Positions 10,701 to 21,707 of a DNA stretch of 64,000 nucleotides are shown here, piece by piece; position 1 is the stretch's first letter; every line of letters begins with the position of its first letter. The DNA lies in the NCBI GenBank assembly GCA_018398815.1, contig JAFLJL010014772.1:23465-87464 (forward strand), given 5' to 3'. The stretch comes from Conus ventricosus (lineage: Eukaryota > Mollusca > Gastropoda > Neogastropoda > Conidae). Below the pieces are notes generated by a model. It saw only the letters and a list, made by a program, of their open reading frames with translations. It ran no database searches and was not told where the DNA came from. Made by a program: the position numbers and the translations under genes.

Positions 10701-13700
10701 ATTTTTTTGTATAATTGTACCCCTTGGCTAAAAATTTGAGGGGTCGGGTTTTTATTTTGTAACCCCGAACAAGTTGCCCTTTGGGTCTTTTTTACAGAAA
10801 AAATGACCTTTTCAAAATTAAAAATCTTTTTGGGGCCCCTAAAATTGGGGGGTTCTGGCCAAAACTTTTGTAAAATGCTCCGACCGTTTTTTCTTTTTAA
10901 TTCCCGCCCCCTTTGGGGAGAGCATTGATGATCCGTGTCAAAGGATCATTTCACTCTATCGTCCCACGATCAAAAAACAAAATCTTCTTAAATTTTAAAT
11001 TCCTCCCATGTTTTAAAAAAATTAACTTTTTATTTTGCTTCATAAAAAAATGTCACAAGAATATGGCCCTCGTTCTTGCCCCCGATAAAACCTAAAAAGC
11101 CCTTGGGGCGTAAAGGGGAAATAAGCGGCCCTTTTAAACTGTTCCAAAAAATTTCCATTTTCTATTGATGGGGATCAAATTTTTACTTTTAAAATTTCCG
11201 GACCTAGAGCGGATAAAAGTGTTTGTCCCAAGGCTCAAACCGTCTTCTTTCAAAAAAAACCGCTTAAACCCAACAGACCCAAACAGGACATTTTGTCCAA
11301 ATCGGGGCCCGGGAAAACCCGGTTAAAAAAATTTTCAAAAAAAATTGAGGGCAAAAAAATATTTTTTTTTACACAATCCGAAAAATTTTTTTAAAACCTT
11401 TTTCTGATCTATGGCAACCGCAAATGAAAGGGCTGATCTTGGGGTTTCAAGGAATCAAAAATGAAGAAGCAAAAAAACAAAAGAATGGGGCCCTGAAAAA
11501 CAAAAGACGGAAAAAGGGTTTGTAGCCTAAGTTATGCGAAAGGAAACTTTTTTTCATCCCCCAAGTTTTTGAGTTTTTAAAAGCGCATCCCCATACTTCA
11601 AGGAGCTTTAAAAAAACAGATTTTTCATATAAACTAACTTTTAATACCAAAAATATGTTATTATATCTAAAAAGACCCGGAGAAAAGTACAGCTTTTCTG
11701 ACACTCGTTAGATTTTTGAACGTTTTTAAACAACCCCTTATTTTAGAAAGGGCCGTTTGACCCAACAATATCAGTCACAATTACAATATTTTTTTTTTCC
11801 GGAAAAGGTTAAACTTTCAAAAATATCCTAAAAGAAAGGGAAGACAAAAAAGGAATTTTTTTTAGTCCCAACCCCCCCAAAAAAGATCGTTTAAAAGGTA
11901 TTTTTTTGCTGGGCAAGATGAAAACCTTTCCAAAAGACAAACTGAAAATTTTTTAATCCAAAAATAACGAAAGGCAATGTAAAATTTGGGAGGCAGTCCA
12001 AACCCAAAAAATCACCTAGCGGTTTAAACCCTTTAATAAAGCTTTTTGGAGAAAAAAAAAACTGTTTGGGAGGGGGAGGTTAAAAACCCAACATTTAAAC
12101 CTTGTGTCAAAGATTTGCATCTTCACAGCGTTAGATTTGGGATATTATTTAAAAACGAAAACTTTGGGGATTGACCAAAGGGTCCACAGAGGATAATAAG
12201 TTACTTGAAACGGGAAAAGGGGAGAGACAAATAAACATTCAAATTGAAAAAGAAAAAAAGGGGAAAAGGGCCCAAAAACCCCTTATTGTATTTGTTTTTA
12301 ATATATATGCGCAGCGTTTATTAAAATAACAGATTTTGAAAATATACAATTAAAAAAATTTTTCATTTTTAAAAAGCATTCTGGGCCCGGGTTTTTTCCA
12401 AATGTGCCTAACCCCGCGCCGCCCCCCCCAAAAGAAAAGAAGTAAAAACCCAGATAAAAACCTTCAAATCCCAATATTTCGCAAAAGCAGCAAATAACTA
12501 GGCAAGACCTTTTTTAAAATACAAGGGAAAACCAAAAAAGGTATTCGCTGCCTTTAATTTCTGTTTTCATATGTTAATACTGGGGCATCGCCCATAATTT
12601 TTTTTACAGCAGGGAAAGAGGTTGGTCTCTTAGCAAAAGGGCATTTGGCGCCCCCCGCAGCTTTTCCTCTAGAGGGTTTTTTCTTTAGCCTCGGCTTGTT
12701 TCATTTTGCGGGAAGTGGCTGGGAAAAAATTAAAAAAATAAACTCCAAAAGCACACAGCTATTTCAAATAATTTAAAGGCAAACTTAGTTTCGTTTTTAA
12801 AATGACAATAAAAAAAAGCCCTACTGACCCCAAACATCCCCGGGTGAAAATTTTTCTTTTTTAAAAAAGGCCCCCCCAAATTTTTTTTTATGACTTTCAA
12901 AAGACAAAAAATTTGATCTTCCCAAAAAAACGAGGACAACTTTTTCTCCCCAAAACCCCCCGCCGAGCAAATAAAAAAGGAATGCTTAAAAAAATAAACC
13001 AGACATTAAACTCTGTTCTAAACAGCTCACCGTAACAACAAAAAGGGGGTTTATACTTTTTGTTTAATTTTCCAAGCACAAAAAGACCGTTGAAATTGAT
13101 TCCCGATTAAGTTTTTTTTTTTTAATTTTTAAAAAAAAATTTTTATTAGAAAAGAAACTCAACATGGGTAAAATATAAAAAGGAACCCCAACCCAATTGT
13201 TTTTAAAGGGAAAGCTTGAGAGAGAGCGTTTTTTCAAGAGCACTGAATGGGGAAAAAGATTTAAATCATTGATCCAACAAACTAAAAAGGCAAGCTTTTT
13301 TTCAGGCAATTTCTCAAGTTTCCCGGGAAAAAATAACAATAGACCCCCCCCATTAAAGTAATGTTACTGTTTTTTAAACGACAAAGAAAAAATAAATGAA
13401 GAAAAAAACTAGAAGTCTGGGGCCAAATAAACAACAGAACCCATTCTTTCTCATAAAGACAAAACACCCGGGTTTGGGGAGACGAACTGCCCTTTCACCA
13501 AATTTTGGGGCGCTGCCGCTAAAGAAGCCAAAAAAGAGGGCTCTGGTTTGGGCAAGGGGGAAGTTTTTTGAAATCCGATAAAACAGCAAAATATGCACCG
13601 ATTGGGTTTGGGAAGTCTTACATTCCACGCCTCGAGAGTTGGAAACGAAAAGAGCATTCTAAACATAAAGAAACCAGACAACAAATGTTTTATTGGGTGT

Positions 13701-14299
13701 TTTCCGCAAGGCCGCATATAAACCCCAAAAAAAAGCAGAGAGAGTGGCTAACTACCCTTAAAAATCAAAGATCTTAACCCTTTTGGGGGTTCCTTTTCCC
13801 GTGATTAGACCAAATTTATTTATTTTAAAACAAAACAAACCAAAAACCGTCAATATTTTAAAAATGGGATGAGGAAAAAAAAAATCACGCCCCATTTAAA
13901 AATGTCTAAAAACAGCCCAACAAATTTCGAACCAGACAAAAATCATGTTTACTTAAATACTGATGTTTTCACCTGCAGGGCTACCGCATTACACATTGAT
14001 TCGAAAAAATGAAATTTAAAAAAATTTAGCATGCTTTAAAGAATGGCATTTAAAAAAGAATTCTGCAAAAATTTTTAAAAAGAATGCCATCTGTTTTTAA
14101 ACCGCAAGCCCAACCTAAAAACATTGTATCGCCCGTTGACTGTAAAACAGAACAATTACCCCCCCCCTGATCTAAAGTTTTGTTTTAAGAAAATGGAAAA
14201 AACTGCCCAAAATTCTCCATACTAATTTTCCCCAACTTCGATCGCTTATTTTCCTTATGAAGGCCCGCCACAAAAAAATTTTGAAAAAAAAGTCCCTTT
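7791..14299. other. Noisy interior of Polinton B, no gene resolved
   Basis: Homopolymer-inflated sequence with stops in all frames. By position this should hold the rest of the capsid genes, the maturation protease and the N-terminal half of the polymerase, but I could not confirm any motif for these. Short frames at 8856-9205 (minus), 9322-9516 (plus) and 10372-10572 (minus) look more protein-like than their surroundings, but I cannot assign them. Confidence 0.5.
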
Positions 14300-16600
14300 A
14301 AAAGTAAACATCCCAAAATTTTTCAAATTTTCTTTCACATTTCAGGGCGGATTGGGGCCCTTCAAACCAGAAATTGGGATTGAGGGCCCCGAAGCGGGAA
14401 AAAACTTCTTAGAACGCAATTTAGAAATGGGTTTAAAGACTGTTCTAATAATCTTAAAAATTAAACTGAATCAAAAGACGCCTGAAGACCAACAACAGTA
14501 TGACTCAGCCACACATTTTGGGTTTTTTAGGGGGGGGGTTTTGAACTCAGGGAAGAAGCAACAAATCCAAAAGTTAAAAGACCAGACACATTTGCGAAAG
14601 TTTTAGAGGAGCAGCGCACAGTAAATGCAAAACTTTAACAAAAATTAACCTAAGACTGGGGCTGCCCATCTTTTCATAAATTTCAGGGGACGACCCTCAT
14701 CTATTAAAAAAACAGTGGGCATGCCTTCAGGGTTTTCAAACATTCACAGTCATCAGAAAAGTACATTTCTTTAAAACTAAATAAATGTCTTTTTAGGGCT
14801 CTAAAGCAAAACAAGATGGGGTTTTTTTAAGGCCCCTGGCTATGTTTCCCTTAAAATCCTTTCCCAAAAAACGGAAGAATATTTTACCCAACTCTCGTTT
14901 AAAAAACGTTTAAAAATTTTAGTAAAATGAACAGTTGGGGAAAGGTTTTTTTTAAGAACACTTTCCCCCAAAGGGGGGCCCTTTTTTTCCCAGTCTTTGA
15001 AAAGGACTTTATGATTCTGATTACCCGCATGGGGCAAGATGCGTGGGGATAATTTTAAATGAAAAAAGATGGAGAACATAACTCCCCACTTGATGGGGTG
15101 ATACATTTTTTGATGGCGGAACCTCTTTGAAAATTATAAAAAAACCCCATTAAAAATTATAGCTTGGGTCCCCGCATTACCTTTCTGGCGCCCGGGGTAG
15201 CTTTGGGTCTTTCTTAAAGTTTTCTGGAGTACAAATTTTAAAATTGTTTAATTTAAACCCAAAGGGTTCAGAGATTGAAAAAAAGGATTGCGGGAGGGAA
15301 ATTTGTAAAGGCGTTGCATCATTTTCTGTAAAACAAACAACAAATTTCTTGGACACTATTATCCCCAATTTAAAAAATCTAAAATTTCTCAGGAATTTTA
15401 AAGCAAAAAATCTGAAAAAGGGGAATTGGGGCAAACACTTCCCCTTACGCAACTTAAAAAAATTTCACAGGGGGTAATCCCAAAAAAAAATTTAAAAAGC
15501 AAATTTAAAGGGGTTTTTCAGTTTGTCGCCGGTTTAAACCCGCCGGGGGTTTTATTTTAAAGTTTACTTTGAATAAACCTCATGAACTCCCCTACCCACA
15601 TAATTTACTACCCATTAGCAGCAGAAAAATCAAAAACGAATCCAAGAGAGCCGCCTAAACTTGTGCCTAACTTCGAGGCCAAAAAAAAATTTTGTCTGCC
15701 CAAACAGACTTTTTACCAAAATTTTTTAAAAGGGAAAGTTTAAGTTGACAGCAGTTCATCGCATAAATTTCTTTTTTATCAAGAACATTTATGAAAACCC
15801 TACATTAAAAAGAACACTGAACTCAGAAAAAATTCCCCCAGAGCTTTAAAAAAGACTTTTTTTAATTGAAAGAACAAAAAAAGCTGTTTCGGAAAACTAT
15901 GGAGAAAAACCCCCCAAACTAAAATGTCAATTAGCACCAAAGAGAACAAGCATTTAAACTGACTTTAAAAACCCAATTATCGGGCTTCAAAATTTCATGA
16001 TCAGCTTTTTTTAAATATGAAAAAAAAGAAAGTCAAAAAAAAAAAAAAACCTGTATTTATTTTTGGGGTTTTCGTTTTAGGGAAATTTTCAAAGCTTTTG
16101 ATGTTAGAGTTTTTTTTAAAGACTACTTTAAAGGGGGGCCCACCAGTCCGAGGGACTTACACAGATACAGATAGTTTTGTTATAATATTCCTACTGAAGA
16201 CATCTAAAGAAAAAGGAAACCGAAATGGGTTTAAAGGGGGAAGCAGGGTGGATGACACGTCCGATTATCCAAAAGGGCTCGCCTTTAAAAATTCAATTAC
16301 TAACAAGAAGGGTTTTTGGAAAGGAAAAATAATTATCTGGAAAGGTAATCAAGGATAAATGGGGTTAAGGGCCCAAAAAAGTTTATATTTCGACCAAGGG
16401 GAAAAACATTTGGGAAAAACAAAAAGGGAAAATTTTCGCACGTTTGCAATTTAAACATATCACTTCCCCCTAAAAAAGAAACACGGGTTTTGGGAATAAG
16501 ACCTTTTCCCTTCCAAAAGACAAAGGAAAAAATGCATCTAAACTACATGAAACAACACAACAATTTTAACAAAGAAGGCATTAGATAAACAAACACAAAA
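14300..16600 (+). CDS. Polinton DNA polymerase B (protein-primed type), C-terminal half, frame-broken
   Basis: Family B polymerases of Polintons replicate the element. Three landmarks are seen on the plus strand, in expected order. NKPHELPYPHN is at 15572-15604, resembling the start of the palm region of these enzymes. The polymerase C motif YTDTDSF is at 16158-16178, with both catalytic Asp. DTSDYPK is at 16251-16271, typical of the segment after motif C. Between them are many frame changes that match the noisy base quality, so intactness cannot be judged. The gene runs toward the integrase and ends convergently near 16600. The 5' boundary is a guess, since a full gene would start further left. 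Confidence 0.7.
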
Positions 16601-16691
16601 CGGTTTTTTTGTTTTAAACCAGAATTTTCAATGCATTTGTCATTATAGAACCTAAATTAAAATTTAAAACGGAAATGTGTCTTTGGGGGGA

Positions 16692-17596
16692 TTAACTGCA
16701 GTTCTCCTTTACAAAAATCTTTGGGCCCGGTTTTTTGTTGTTCATTTTTTCGGGAAATAATACACGGGGGATTCATTTTACAATTCTTTTTATTTCATAA
16801 GTCAACACTCCAAAAATGGATCTGTTGCCCTGATGCGAGTGTCCCCTTCTGCTTCCCCCGGTAAATAAAGGTACCTTACTTTCAAACCAAATGGTAATAG
16901 TTTGCCGGATGAAGTCTCTCCTTCAACAACATTTATTGTTTTTCTTTTGATTGCTTGTACTGCTTTAGCCCTTTAAATTCTTCATTATTCATTGCGCGCA
17001 AAACTGAGGCAGTCTTCTAACCCATTCTGTGTTGCGAGAGTTTCAATAAGCTCTCTGTGATACTGGTAGGAGAAAAGTCTTTCAGCTAACTGTTTGTTAA
17101 AGTTTTCAACTAAAGCCTGTGATCTGTGAACTCCCGAATGCCTCTTCTAATAGTAACTCTGTGTTTTAACAATAATTGATTCACTTGGCCTTTAAATTCT
17201 TTTCCATCGTCGACTTGAATCATGCGGGATAAGTTAGCGGGCCTCGTGGTATATCAGTTGTATGGCAACAGCAACAGCAAAGCACTCTTTTGTGTTAATG
17301 TTCCGCATCTTTGTATCTTGAAGCTATGTCAATGACTGTGAGTGCGTACTTAAATCTTTTTCGTCTAATCCTATCAGAGGGTAAATATAGAAGATCCATT
17401 TGATGAGTGTCGTCGTATTGTATTCACAAAGTGTGTCTCTGTATTCGTTTGGGCGCAGGTAAATAAATTTGCCAAATCGCTTGTTTAGATAACCATTCTT
17501 TTGCTGTTTGTTCACTGACTCCAGCTGCTTGGCTTAGCTTTTTAATGCTGCGATTCCCTTCCAATATCCTTTGGGCGAATAATAGATTTTGTTCAT
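16692..17596 (-). CDS. Polinton integrase (retroviral rve type), frame-broken
   Basis: The enzyme inserts the element into host DNA. It starts MNKIYYSPKGYWKG at 17596, the usual opening of this family, followed by a helix-turn-helix-like segment (KKLSQAAGVSEQTAKEWL) near 17545-17490. Catalytic residues can be located: Asp in TVIDIASR (codon at 17328-17330), Asp in VDDGKEF (about 17205-17213) and Glu in LVENF (17105-17107). The C-terminal motif VRYLYLPGEAEG near 16880-16845 is also typical. The frame changes several times (for example around 17450, 17270, 17140 and 16970). In otherwise clean sequence these could be residual base errors or real decay. It is convergent with the polymerase and 7 bp downstream of the small membrane protein gene. 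Confidence 0.8.
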
Positions 17597-17603
17597 TTTT
17601 TAT

Positions 17604-18007
17604 TCAGCCAATATTATGCGCAACAAAATACACAACGGCCATACCAACGACAATAAACCCGATTTCTTGCATCTTTTGTTTTTCTGATGGTGAAGAAGTC
17701 ACTGAATTTTGGTGGGGCAATGTCTCGATTGGTTTTGCCTGTTACAAGATAATATTGTTTTTATTGCTTGATCAACATTTTAAAAATGTGTAAGCTGCAT
17801 GCCCCTGTTTTTTCAGTGTGTCATTAATAAAATCTAACTGCTCAAGTCTCTGCTTTTCAAGGCGTCTTGTCAGCTGCTAGTTCTCCATAGCTTTTGTATG
17901 TCTTTTCTCGTCGCCGTCATCCCGCAGTTTACTAAATGCGAAATTACTTCCGCTAAAAGCAAGCGCATCACCACAGCGCCGCCTATCATTATTGCGAGTG
18001 AAGCCAT
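17604..18007 (-). CDS. Conserved small Polinton membrane/virion protein, frame-broken
   Basis: It starts MASLAIMIGGAVV at 18007, a short hydrophobic N-terminus, and continues through a charged coiled-coil-like middle (LTRRLEKQRLEQLDFIND) to a C-terminal hydrophobic segment (IGFIVVGMAVVYFVAHNI). The stop is at 17604-17606. This layout (N-terminal hydrophobic segment, basic helix, C-terminal membrane anchor) recurs in small proteins next to the integrase in many Polintons. A virion or membrane role is likely, but the biochemical function is unknown. At least two frame changes occur (near 17950-17880 and 17770). It is in the same orientation as the integrase, with a short gap. Confidence 0.6.
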
Positions 18008-18030
18008 TTTTTATAAATGTATTTTTTTTC

Positions 18031-18260
18031 TTACATATTTATATTGTCTGGAATTATTCCTTGCTTAACTAGAAAATCTTTCGTAGCAAACGAAGCTGCA
18101 ACAATAGCAATCAGCTTTGCTGAATCCTCAAGGTCTAGTTTGCCAAGATCTGCTGGTTTAATTCTTAACAGGCTTTTACCAAGCATTGAGTATCCTACAC
18201 TTAGTCCTCCAATAACAGCAGAATGGTATACAAGGTTGGTAACAGTTTTTCAGTGCTCAT
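18031..18260 (-). CDS. Small conserved Polinton protein with C-terminal helix, frame-broken
   Basis: It begins with ATG at 18258-18260 and ends at TAA 18031-18033, about 75 codons. The frame slips once, near 18215. The second part reads LLRIKPADLGKLDLEDSAKL then IAIVAASFATKDFLVKQGII, an alpha-helical, partly hydrophobic chain. A noisy homologue is at the same place in Polinton A. I do not know its function; a minor virion component is one option given its small hydrophobic neighbours. Confidence 0.5.
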
Positions 18261-18296
18261 TTTTATAAAATAAAATAATTATAATTATTAAAAAAC

Positions 18297-18805
18297 ATGA
18301 ACAGTGATGATCTCCTACAGCACAAGGCAGCCTAAACCTTCCTGAACTTATGAATGACCAAGTTGGAAGACCAAGCTATTAGCCCAAAAAGGAGAGGCTG
18401 TATTCTTTGGCAGCATGTGGGAAAACAAAACAGTTCCTCGGAACTGAATTCAGCATAGAACAGATTCAACAGATGTCGCCGCAAGACATTTTAAAGTATC
18501 ATAACAGGTATGAAGCGCAGCTGGGGTCTAGAATGGTGAAAAGTGTGGGCAAAACGTTCTTAGTTTGTACACTAAACTAGTCAGTAGATTTTGCTCCCAT
18601 TGATTCTGAACAAGATCTTACGTATGATTTAACGCAAGATCCAGTTTTAACAAAGTCATTAGAGTCTCTAGGATGTGATCTATACTACAGATTTGGAACA
18701 TTGTTATCGCCATTAATCATGGGATTAATAACTTTTAATCATATAGATTTTGTTTCCCTTCAAAATGAGCGAGCTGGAAAAATCATCAGAACCAGAAACA
18801 TTTGA
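18297..18805 (+). CDS. Conserved plus-strand Polinton frame, unknown function, frame-broken
   Basis: Divergent from the small minus-strand genes on its left. The readable blocks are IEQIQQMSPQDILKYHNRYE near 18448-18507 and, after a frame change near 18560, a segment around 18680-18760 that includes LYYRFGTLLSPLIMGLITF, a likely hydrophobic stretch. The same frame is in Polinton A at about 838-1350, so it is a stable part of this lineage. Not recognised beyond that. The stop at 18803-18805 overlaps the start of the next frame. Confidence 0.5.
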
Positions 18806-19012
18806 ATCAGGTGGAGAAAGTAACCAAGCCGAAAATCAGCAGAAAACACTGAATCTTGGTGGAGACCAGTGAAAAGCATCCTCATCCTGGCGTGTTAAAG
18901 CAGGAAAAATATTAGCAGAGTGGAACAGACAAAAAAAATTAATGTTACAGAATATGACTCACATGAAAACATAACACCGCCAACGCCAGAACAATTATTC
19001 AATGCCCGCTAA
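18765..19012 (+). CDS. Small acidic Polinton protein, frame-broken
   Basis: ATG at 18765 overlaps the end of the previous gene in another frame. It encodes an acidic, Ser/Glu-rich start (MSELEKSSEPETFESGGESN), then after a break near 18870 a helical block with AGKILAEWNRQKK, and after another near 18935 a Pro/Thr tail ending at TAA 19012. The total is about 82 residues. The corresponding region of Polinton A is tandemly duplicated. Function unknown. Confidence 0.4.
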
Positions 19013-19246
19013 AAAAACTCCATGTGATACAAGACCTACAGCACCAAAGTCATCATGAATATTGAACTTAAACATTGCCATTTTTGCGCCATTGCTGCAG
19101 GTGGGCAGTTATTACGGTTATAAAATATATCACACAATGGCAGCAGAAACAAAAGTCAATCAAAAAAATCTGAACCACTAAATACAGAAAAGACAACTGC
19201 ACGCCAAAACCGCCAACAACAAAAGATCATTTGACCCATTCAAATG
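19002..19246 (+). CDS. Small hydrophobic plus-strand frame
   Basis: ATG at 19002 overlaps the preceding stop. After a short basic start and a frame change near 19055 it reads IFAPLLQVGSYYGYKIYH, a possible membrane segment, then a Gln/Asn/Lys-rich tail. Its position in a tight overlapping run of small frames supports coding, but the evidence is weak. Confidence 0.28.
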
Positions 19247-19293
19247 AATAATATTTTAAGAACTTAATTTTAATTTTTTTATAAAAATAGATC

Positions 19294-19496
19294 ATGGCGT
19301 ATTATAAAATGATAAAGTCAATAAATAAAGACAGGAGTCTATAAAAGACATTTCCATAAACCAGAATTGTAATCAATCTTGCTTAGGATGTAAGGCCTTC
19401 ATAAGACAAGCAGAGAACGCTGAGCAAGACATCCTCAACGATGACGCGTTTTTTGAGGCGTGTGTATACTATATAGACATCTGCTATTTAAGATAA
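19294..19496 (+). CDS. Small Cys-rich frame unique to Polinton B
   Basis: ATG at 19294 opens MAYYKMIKSINKD. After one frame change near 19340 the chain continues with NQNCNQSCLGCKAFIRQ (a C-x3-C-x2-C cluster) and an acidic helix to TAA at 19494-19496, about 67 residues. The cluster could bind a metal. The matching place in Polinton A (about 2030-2110) lacks this block entirely. Unknown function. Confidence 0.35.
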
Positions 19497-19499
19497 AAA

Positions 19500-19690
19500 C
19501 ATAGATTGTATTTTTTTGATAATTAAAGATAACTTGAATACTTAAAGGATGACTTAGTTATGATCTGAGGTGACTTAATCAAGAACTTAGAAGTTACTTG
19601 ATCAAGAACATATTAGGAACTTGAAGTAACTTAATTAAAAACTTAATTAAGAACTTGGGTGACTTAATTAAAAACTTAATTAAGACTTGG
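19500..19690 (+). repeat. Polinton B subterminal TTAA-rich array
   Basis: Degenerate tandem units built from ACTTGAGGTGACTTGATTAA and AACTTAATTAAGA, shared with Polinton A at 2110-2280 and 24058-24235. No coding capacity. Confidence 0.75.
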
Positions 19691-19734
19691 GCGACTTGGG
19701 GTAGGAGTGTGTGTGGTGTACACAGGGGTGGGGT

Positions 19735-19895
19735 GGAGGACGTGCGTGCGTGGGGTGGGGGTGGGGGACGTGCGTGCGGGGTGGGGGACGTGCGTGCGTG
19801 GTGGGGGGGGGGACGTGCGTGCGTGGGGTGGGGGTGGGGGGACGTGCGTGCGTGGGTGGGGGTGGGGGACGTGCGTGCGTGTGTGTGCGCGCACC
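19735..19895 (+). repeat. GT/GC-rich minisatellite
   Basis: Six or so copies of a 20-27 bp unit with core GGGGGACGTGCGTGCGTG. All six frames stay open through it, which explains the long overlapping open frames here. It is G-rich on the plus strand, with runs of four or more G that could form quadruplexes. Confidence 0.85.
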
Positions 19896-20283
19896 TTGAT
19901 TATTTATAAGAACGAATGTTCAGAATATAATATAGTTATTATCAAAAAACAACAAAACAACAACAATAACAGCACACACGCACAAACATTTAAAAAATAA
20001 GGAAGTGCTTGCATAGGGAAATGGAAAGGGTTTATGGTTGGCGCTTAAGTGCCGTAAATTCAAGACGGCTGCCGGTCTCTCTGTCAACTGAAGATTATTC
20101 AAAGCAGCCACCAAGTGCATTTATCAAAAGCTTGATTTAATAAACAAGACAGTTGAATAAAGTACATTCTGTGGCCGCCCAAAGGCAGCCAAAAAAGTTG
20201 AAGCAGGACGTTGAAGCGAAGCAGTGAAGCCAGTAATCACAGCAATATATACAAAGTCATGAAGTGCTTGGTGGAAATTCAAG

Positions 20284-20505
20284 GCAGTCAACTCTAAACA
20301 AACCCGACCGCGTCCTGCATGAGCGTATCTAAAAATAGATCTTACGTCAGGGTAGGCCTGCAGTGGTCTTACAGTCGCGCGCACTGTTGCTAAAGCAGCC
20401 AACTCTAAACAACCCCGACCGCTCCTGCATGAGCGGTATCTAAAAATAGATCTTACGTCAGTGGTAGGACTGCAGTGGTCTTCAGTCGCGCGCACTGTTG
20501 CTAAA
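20284..20505 (+). repeat. Two tandem 111 bp units with promoter-like motifs
   Basis: Unit 1 is 20284-20394 and unit 2 is 20395-20505, nearly identical. Each holds CTAAAAATAG (a perfect MEF2-type A/T core), TTACGTCA (a CRE/ATF-like octamer) and GTCGCGCGCACTG. The motif names are by consensus match only; no function is shown. Confidence 0.8.
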
Positions 20506-20938
20506 ACGCCACACAAACAAACATGTATGACTAGGCTGTGACAGTTGAGGTTCAGCCTGGGAGGGAGGAGGGAGGGTGGGGAGAGCGCACGGGGAGAGGG
20601 GGAGGTGTTAAGGTCAACGGACAGAATAAGTGACACCAACCAGCCTTGCGTCGGCGGTGGTTATAGGATACCAAAGAATCGCAAATTATTGCGCCTTGAA
20701 AACCCCTCTAATCTGTCTATTCTTCTGACATCATCGTAACTTGTTGGTGCAGCAAAAGAAATGTTCTGAAATGAAAGGATGAATTTTGTACTTGTTCCAG
20801 CAAGAATATGCCTCTAGATGTCCCACTGTTCCTTCAAATGGCAGGCTGGGTATGAAATGGGTTTGTCTGGCATGCCACACTAAATATGTGCACCATGTCC
20901 TTGTTTTATGCCGGTCATGGTCCCTTTCAACTGAACAA

Positions 20939-21060
20939 GCACTGCAAAATAAACTGTAGGCTATATTGTACCAGGAAGTTTTGAACTATTTCTATGAAAA
21001 ACTGAAAGAGCACTGAAAGATAAACTGTATATTATACCAGGAAGTTCTGAACTGTTTCTA
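20939..21060 (+). repeat. Two tandem copies of a 60-70 bp unit
   Basis: GCACTG-AAAATAAACTGTA ... ACCAGGAAGTT-TGAACT is repeated from about 20939 and again from about 21010, with about 80 percent identity by eye. Confidence 0.65.
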
Positions 21061-21280
21061 AAAAATATCGAACAGATGTTGAACGTGAAGTCAAGCGGTT
21101 TGACAGTTCTTAGTTCTTGGAGCTCTTAACTGAGCTAATAACAATCCGACAAGAGAACAAGGCTCGCCACTCAATTTTCTTTGTCAAAAACTTTGCCATG
21201 GCCTCATGATAAACAATGTATTTTTCACAAGATCGGTCTGTTGATCGGAAAGTTTTCCTTGCGAAGATAACAACACTCAC

Positions 21281-21356
21281 CATTTCTTTGAGTAATATTA
21301 GTGCCACTTCCAGCACTGACAGAAGGCATTGAAACATCACTTCCCTGACTCGCCAT
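21281..21356 (-). CDS. Candidate host-type first exon inside Polinton B right arm
   Basis: On the minus strand an ATG at 21354-21356 in good context (AACATGGCG) opens MASQGSDVSMPSVSAGSGTN, a Ser/Gly-rich start. The frame reaches G|GTGAGTG at 21281/21280, a strong 5' splice donor. Upstream is CpG-containing, promoter-like sequence. I do not recognise the protein and see no second exon. It lies between the Polinton array and the right terminal repeat, so it could be captured cellular DNA. A chance donor is possible. Confidence 0.3.
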
Positions 21357-21480
21357 GTTTTTAACACACACAAGTTCTCTCTGAAACGTCTTTACAGCCC
21401 ACCGGTCGAATGTAAAATGGCGGCGGCTGTGTATGGTGGGCACAACACAAAGTGTCACGTGATTTAAAGCTCGGCACTTG
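21357..21480 (-). promoter_or_regulatory. Promoter-like segment upstream of candidate exon
   Basis: On the minus strand this contains TCACGTGA (an E-box palindrome) near 21456 and AAAATGGCGGC near 21419, the core favoured by YY1 close to animal transcription starts. No TATA box. Inferred from motifs only. Confidence 0.25.
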
Positions 21481-21707
21481 ATTTGATAAGAGGCTTATGC
21501 GCAGTAAACATGACTAGAACTGGCAAGCCGTCTCGTCATCGGGTGTGCGACCCGCGTGGTCTCGCAGCAGTTCCCTGCCGCACGAACCACTGTAACCTGA
21601 TACGCCCTGCCGCAACCACGAACCCTGAAATTAGGCCTGTGTGCACAGGTCTCGTCAAGCCATACATAATTCTAGATTTAAGCAGGATTTTTTACTTTAT
21701 GTTTGTT

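Noticed and set aside
19655..20000. Gly/Arg/Val-rich frames on both strands
   Set aside because: GC-rich minisatellite with unit length keeping frames open.
20124..20639. 171-codon minus-strand frame with repeated segments
   Set aside because: It spans the 111 bp tandem units, is not conserved in Polinton A, and has no recognisable domain.
21225..21458. N-terminal extension MTLCVVPTIHSRR... as a THAP-like domain
   Set aside because: No Cys/His spacing of a THAP finger; the stretch looks like 5' UTR upstream of the better ATG at 21356.
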